From contig JAJFIU010000025.1 of the NCBI GenBank assembly GCA_021774695.1, positions 1 to 60,369 of the forward strand: a DNA stretch of 60,369 nt, in the 5' to 3' direction. The translations under genes and the position numbers were made by a program. The notes beneath the pieces are model-generated. The model saw only the letters and a program-made list of their open reading frames with translations. It was not told where the DNA came from and did no database searches. The DNA comes from Alphaproteobacteria bacterium (GTDB lineage: Bacteria > Pseudomonadota > Alphaproteobacteria > Sphingomonadales > Kordiimonadaceae). Below, one piece after another: positions 59,599 to 60,369 of this stretch (the first letter of the stretch is position 1; each line of letters opens with the position of its first letter).

Positions 59599-60369
59599 CT
59601 CTGTGCTCCCGGATTGTCGCAATGACCATCGCAGCGATTCCATAAATTAAATTGAGAATAACAAAAAGTGTCGCAAGGTTATAGAGCTTGCGTGGCAACA
59701 GTGCCGAATCCGGCACTTGGGGCGATTGAACAACCACCAGGTGCTTTAGCTTACGATAACTTTCTACCCGTGCCTGCTCCAACGTTTGCAACGTGCCCTT
59801 ATATATGTCCATGGCAAACTCAAAGGAAAGACGAAGCTCTTCAAAACGAGCGTTTACCTGATTAATTGACTGATCACCCTGCCCAGCAAACTTATCCCGT
59901 TCCTGATCAAGTTGATTTTGGATGCCTGCAATTCGGTCACGTACTGACACCAGCTCGGCGGCATCCTTTTGAAGATAACTTGTGAGCACCTTTTCTTCGG
60001 CTTCAAGACGAACCAGTTCACCTTGCATGTCATTGACAACAGCCTGAACAGCGGCGCCGGTGGCAACCGGGTCAAGCAATTCGTTTTCGGTTTGAAAAGC
60101 AAGAACAGCGCCCCTGCTATCGCTGACCGCAGCGCGCGCCCGGGCCAGTTCCAGCTCGACAAAGGCTATTTCCTGCACGGCGATTTTTTGACTAACACTA
60201 TTGATATAGACCTCGGCCTGCTCCACTACCGCAGCAGCCACTGCCTGTGAAAATTCCGGTGTAAACCCCTGGCTACTTATGGTGAGGATATTCGATTCAG
60301 CCTCGATAACAACCGATAGATGCTCGCGGAAATAGGTAAGAAAATCTTCTTCAGATGCACCAGCGGTCA
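59591..60369 (-). CDS. KpsE-like capsule export co-polymerase (partial, N-terminus beyond right edge)
   Basis: The frame is open from the right edge to the TAA at 59591, giving 259 codons of the C-terminal part. A long coiled-coil periplasmic region (with VVEQAEVYINSVSQKIAVQE and FAGQGDQSINQVNARFEEL) is followed by VVVQSPQVPDSALLPRKLYN, a proline-rich hinge, and a final transmembrane helix (TLFVILNLIYGIAAMVIATI). That order is typical of PCP-family inner-membrane proteins (KpsE/Wzc N-domain) that regulate chain length and bridge to KpsD. The stop overlaps the KpsD-like start. No tyrosine-kinase domain is present at the C-terminus. ABC exporter genes (KpsM/KpsT) are expected further right but are not visible. 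Confidence 0.88.
   Translation of the reverse strand, partial: TAGASEEDFLTYFREHLSVVIEAESNILTISSQGFTPEFSQAVAAAVVEQAEVYINSVSQKIAVQEIAFVELELARARAAVSDSRGAVLAFQTENELLDPVATGAAVQAVVNDMQGELVRLEAEEKVLTSYLQKDAAELVSVRDRIAGIQNQLDQERDKFAGQGDQSINQVNARFEELRLSFEFAMDIYKGTLQTLEQARVESYRKLKHLVVVQSPQVPDSALLPRKLYNLATLFVILNLIYGIAAMVIATIREHRDV

Overview
The window looks like part of the chromosome of an alphaproteobacterium, probably marine. I infer this from the style of the histidine kinase, the PrtD/HlyD-type secretion genes next to a glycine-rich RTX protein, and the five sulfotransferase-like genes among the glycan genes. Base composition is mid-range by eye. No rRNA, tRNA, CRISPR array, integrase or transposase is visible, so the finer taxonomy is open.

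Region by region. (1) 1-17.8 kb is a mixed, mostly housekeeping and accessory stretch: a glycosyltransferase-like gene cut by the left edge, a sulfotransferase, an exported S10 carboxypeptidase, a histidine kinase with an eroded ATP lid, a PhyH-type oxygenase, glmU-glmS for UDP-GlcNAc, a B12-radical SAM protein, a small ArsR/hydrolase/monooxygenase cassette flanked by two diverged copies of one sequence, a MATE pump, a lipoprotein and a prolyl-4-hydroxylase-like oxygenase. (2) 17.8-34 kb holds activated-sugar supply (galU, manC, rfbCBDA for dTDP-rhamnose) with long multidomain glycosyltransferases, two sulfotransferases and an orphan HNH nuclease. (3) 34-48.4 kb, minus strand: an 869-residue RTX protein with a strong ribosome binding site and its own terminator, followed by a seven-gene run of type I secretion ATPase, HlyD adaptor, an unknown 725-residue protein, a GT2, a DegT aminotransferase, an HMW1C-type (GT41) protein N-glycosyltransferase and a PglD/NeuD-like acyltransferase. 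(4) 48.6-57.9 kb holds more glycosyltransferases, galE, two more sulfotransferase-like genes and two unknown proteins translationally coupled to a glycosyltransferase. (5) From 57.9 kb to the right edge are a KpsD/Wza-like exporter and the end of a KpsE-like co-polymerase, so a capsule export locus continues to the right.

How the genes fit together. GlmS/GlmU, GalU, GalE, ManC and RfbABCD can supply UDP-GlcNAc, UDP-Glc, UDP-Gal, GDP-Man and dTDP-rhamnose. The glycosyltransferases build one or more surface glycans. The sulfotransferases suggest that a glycan is sulfated, and KpsD/KpsE suggest capsule export.

The most interesting part is region 3. A cytoplasmic N-glycosyltransferase of the HMW1C family shares a tight gene run with a type I secretion system, next to an abundant-looking RTX protein whose calcium-binding repeats contain many N-D-T sequons. 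I propose, as inference, a glycosylated type I-secreted surface protein, perhaps an S-layer or matrix protein, with its own glycosylation and export set.
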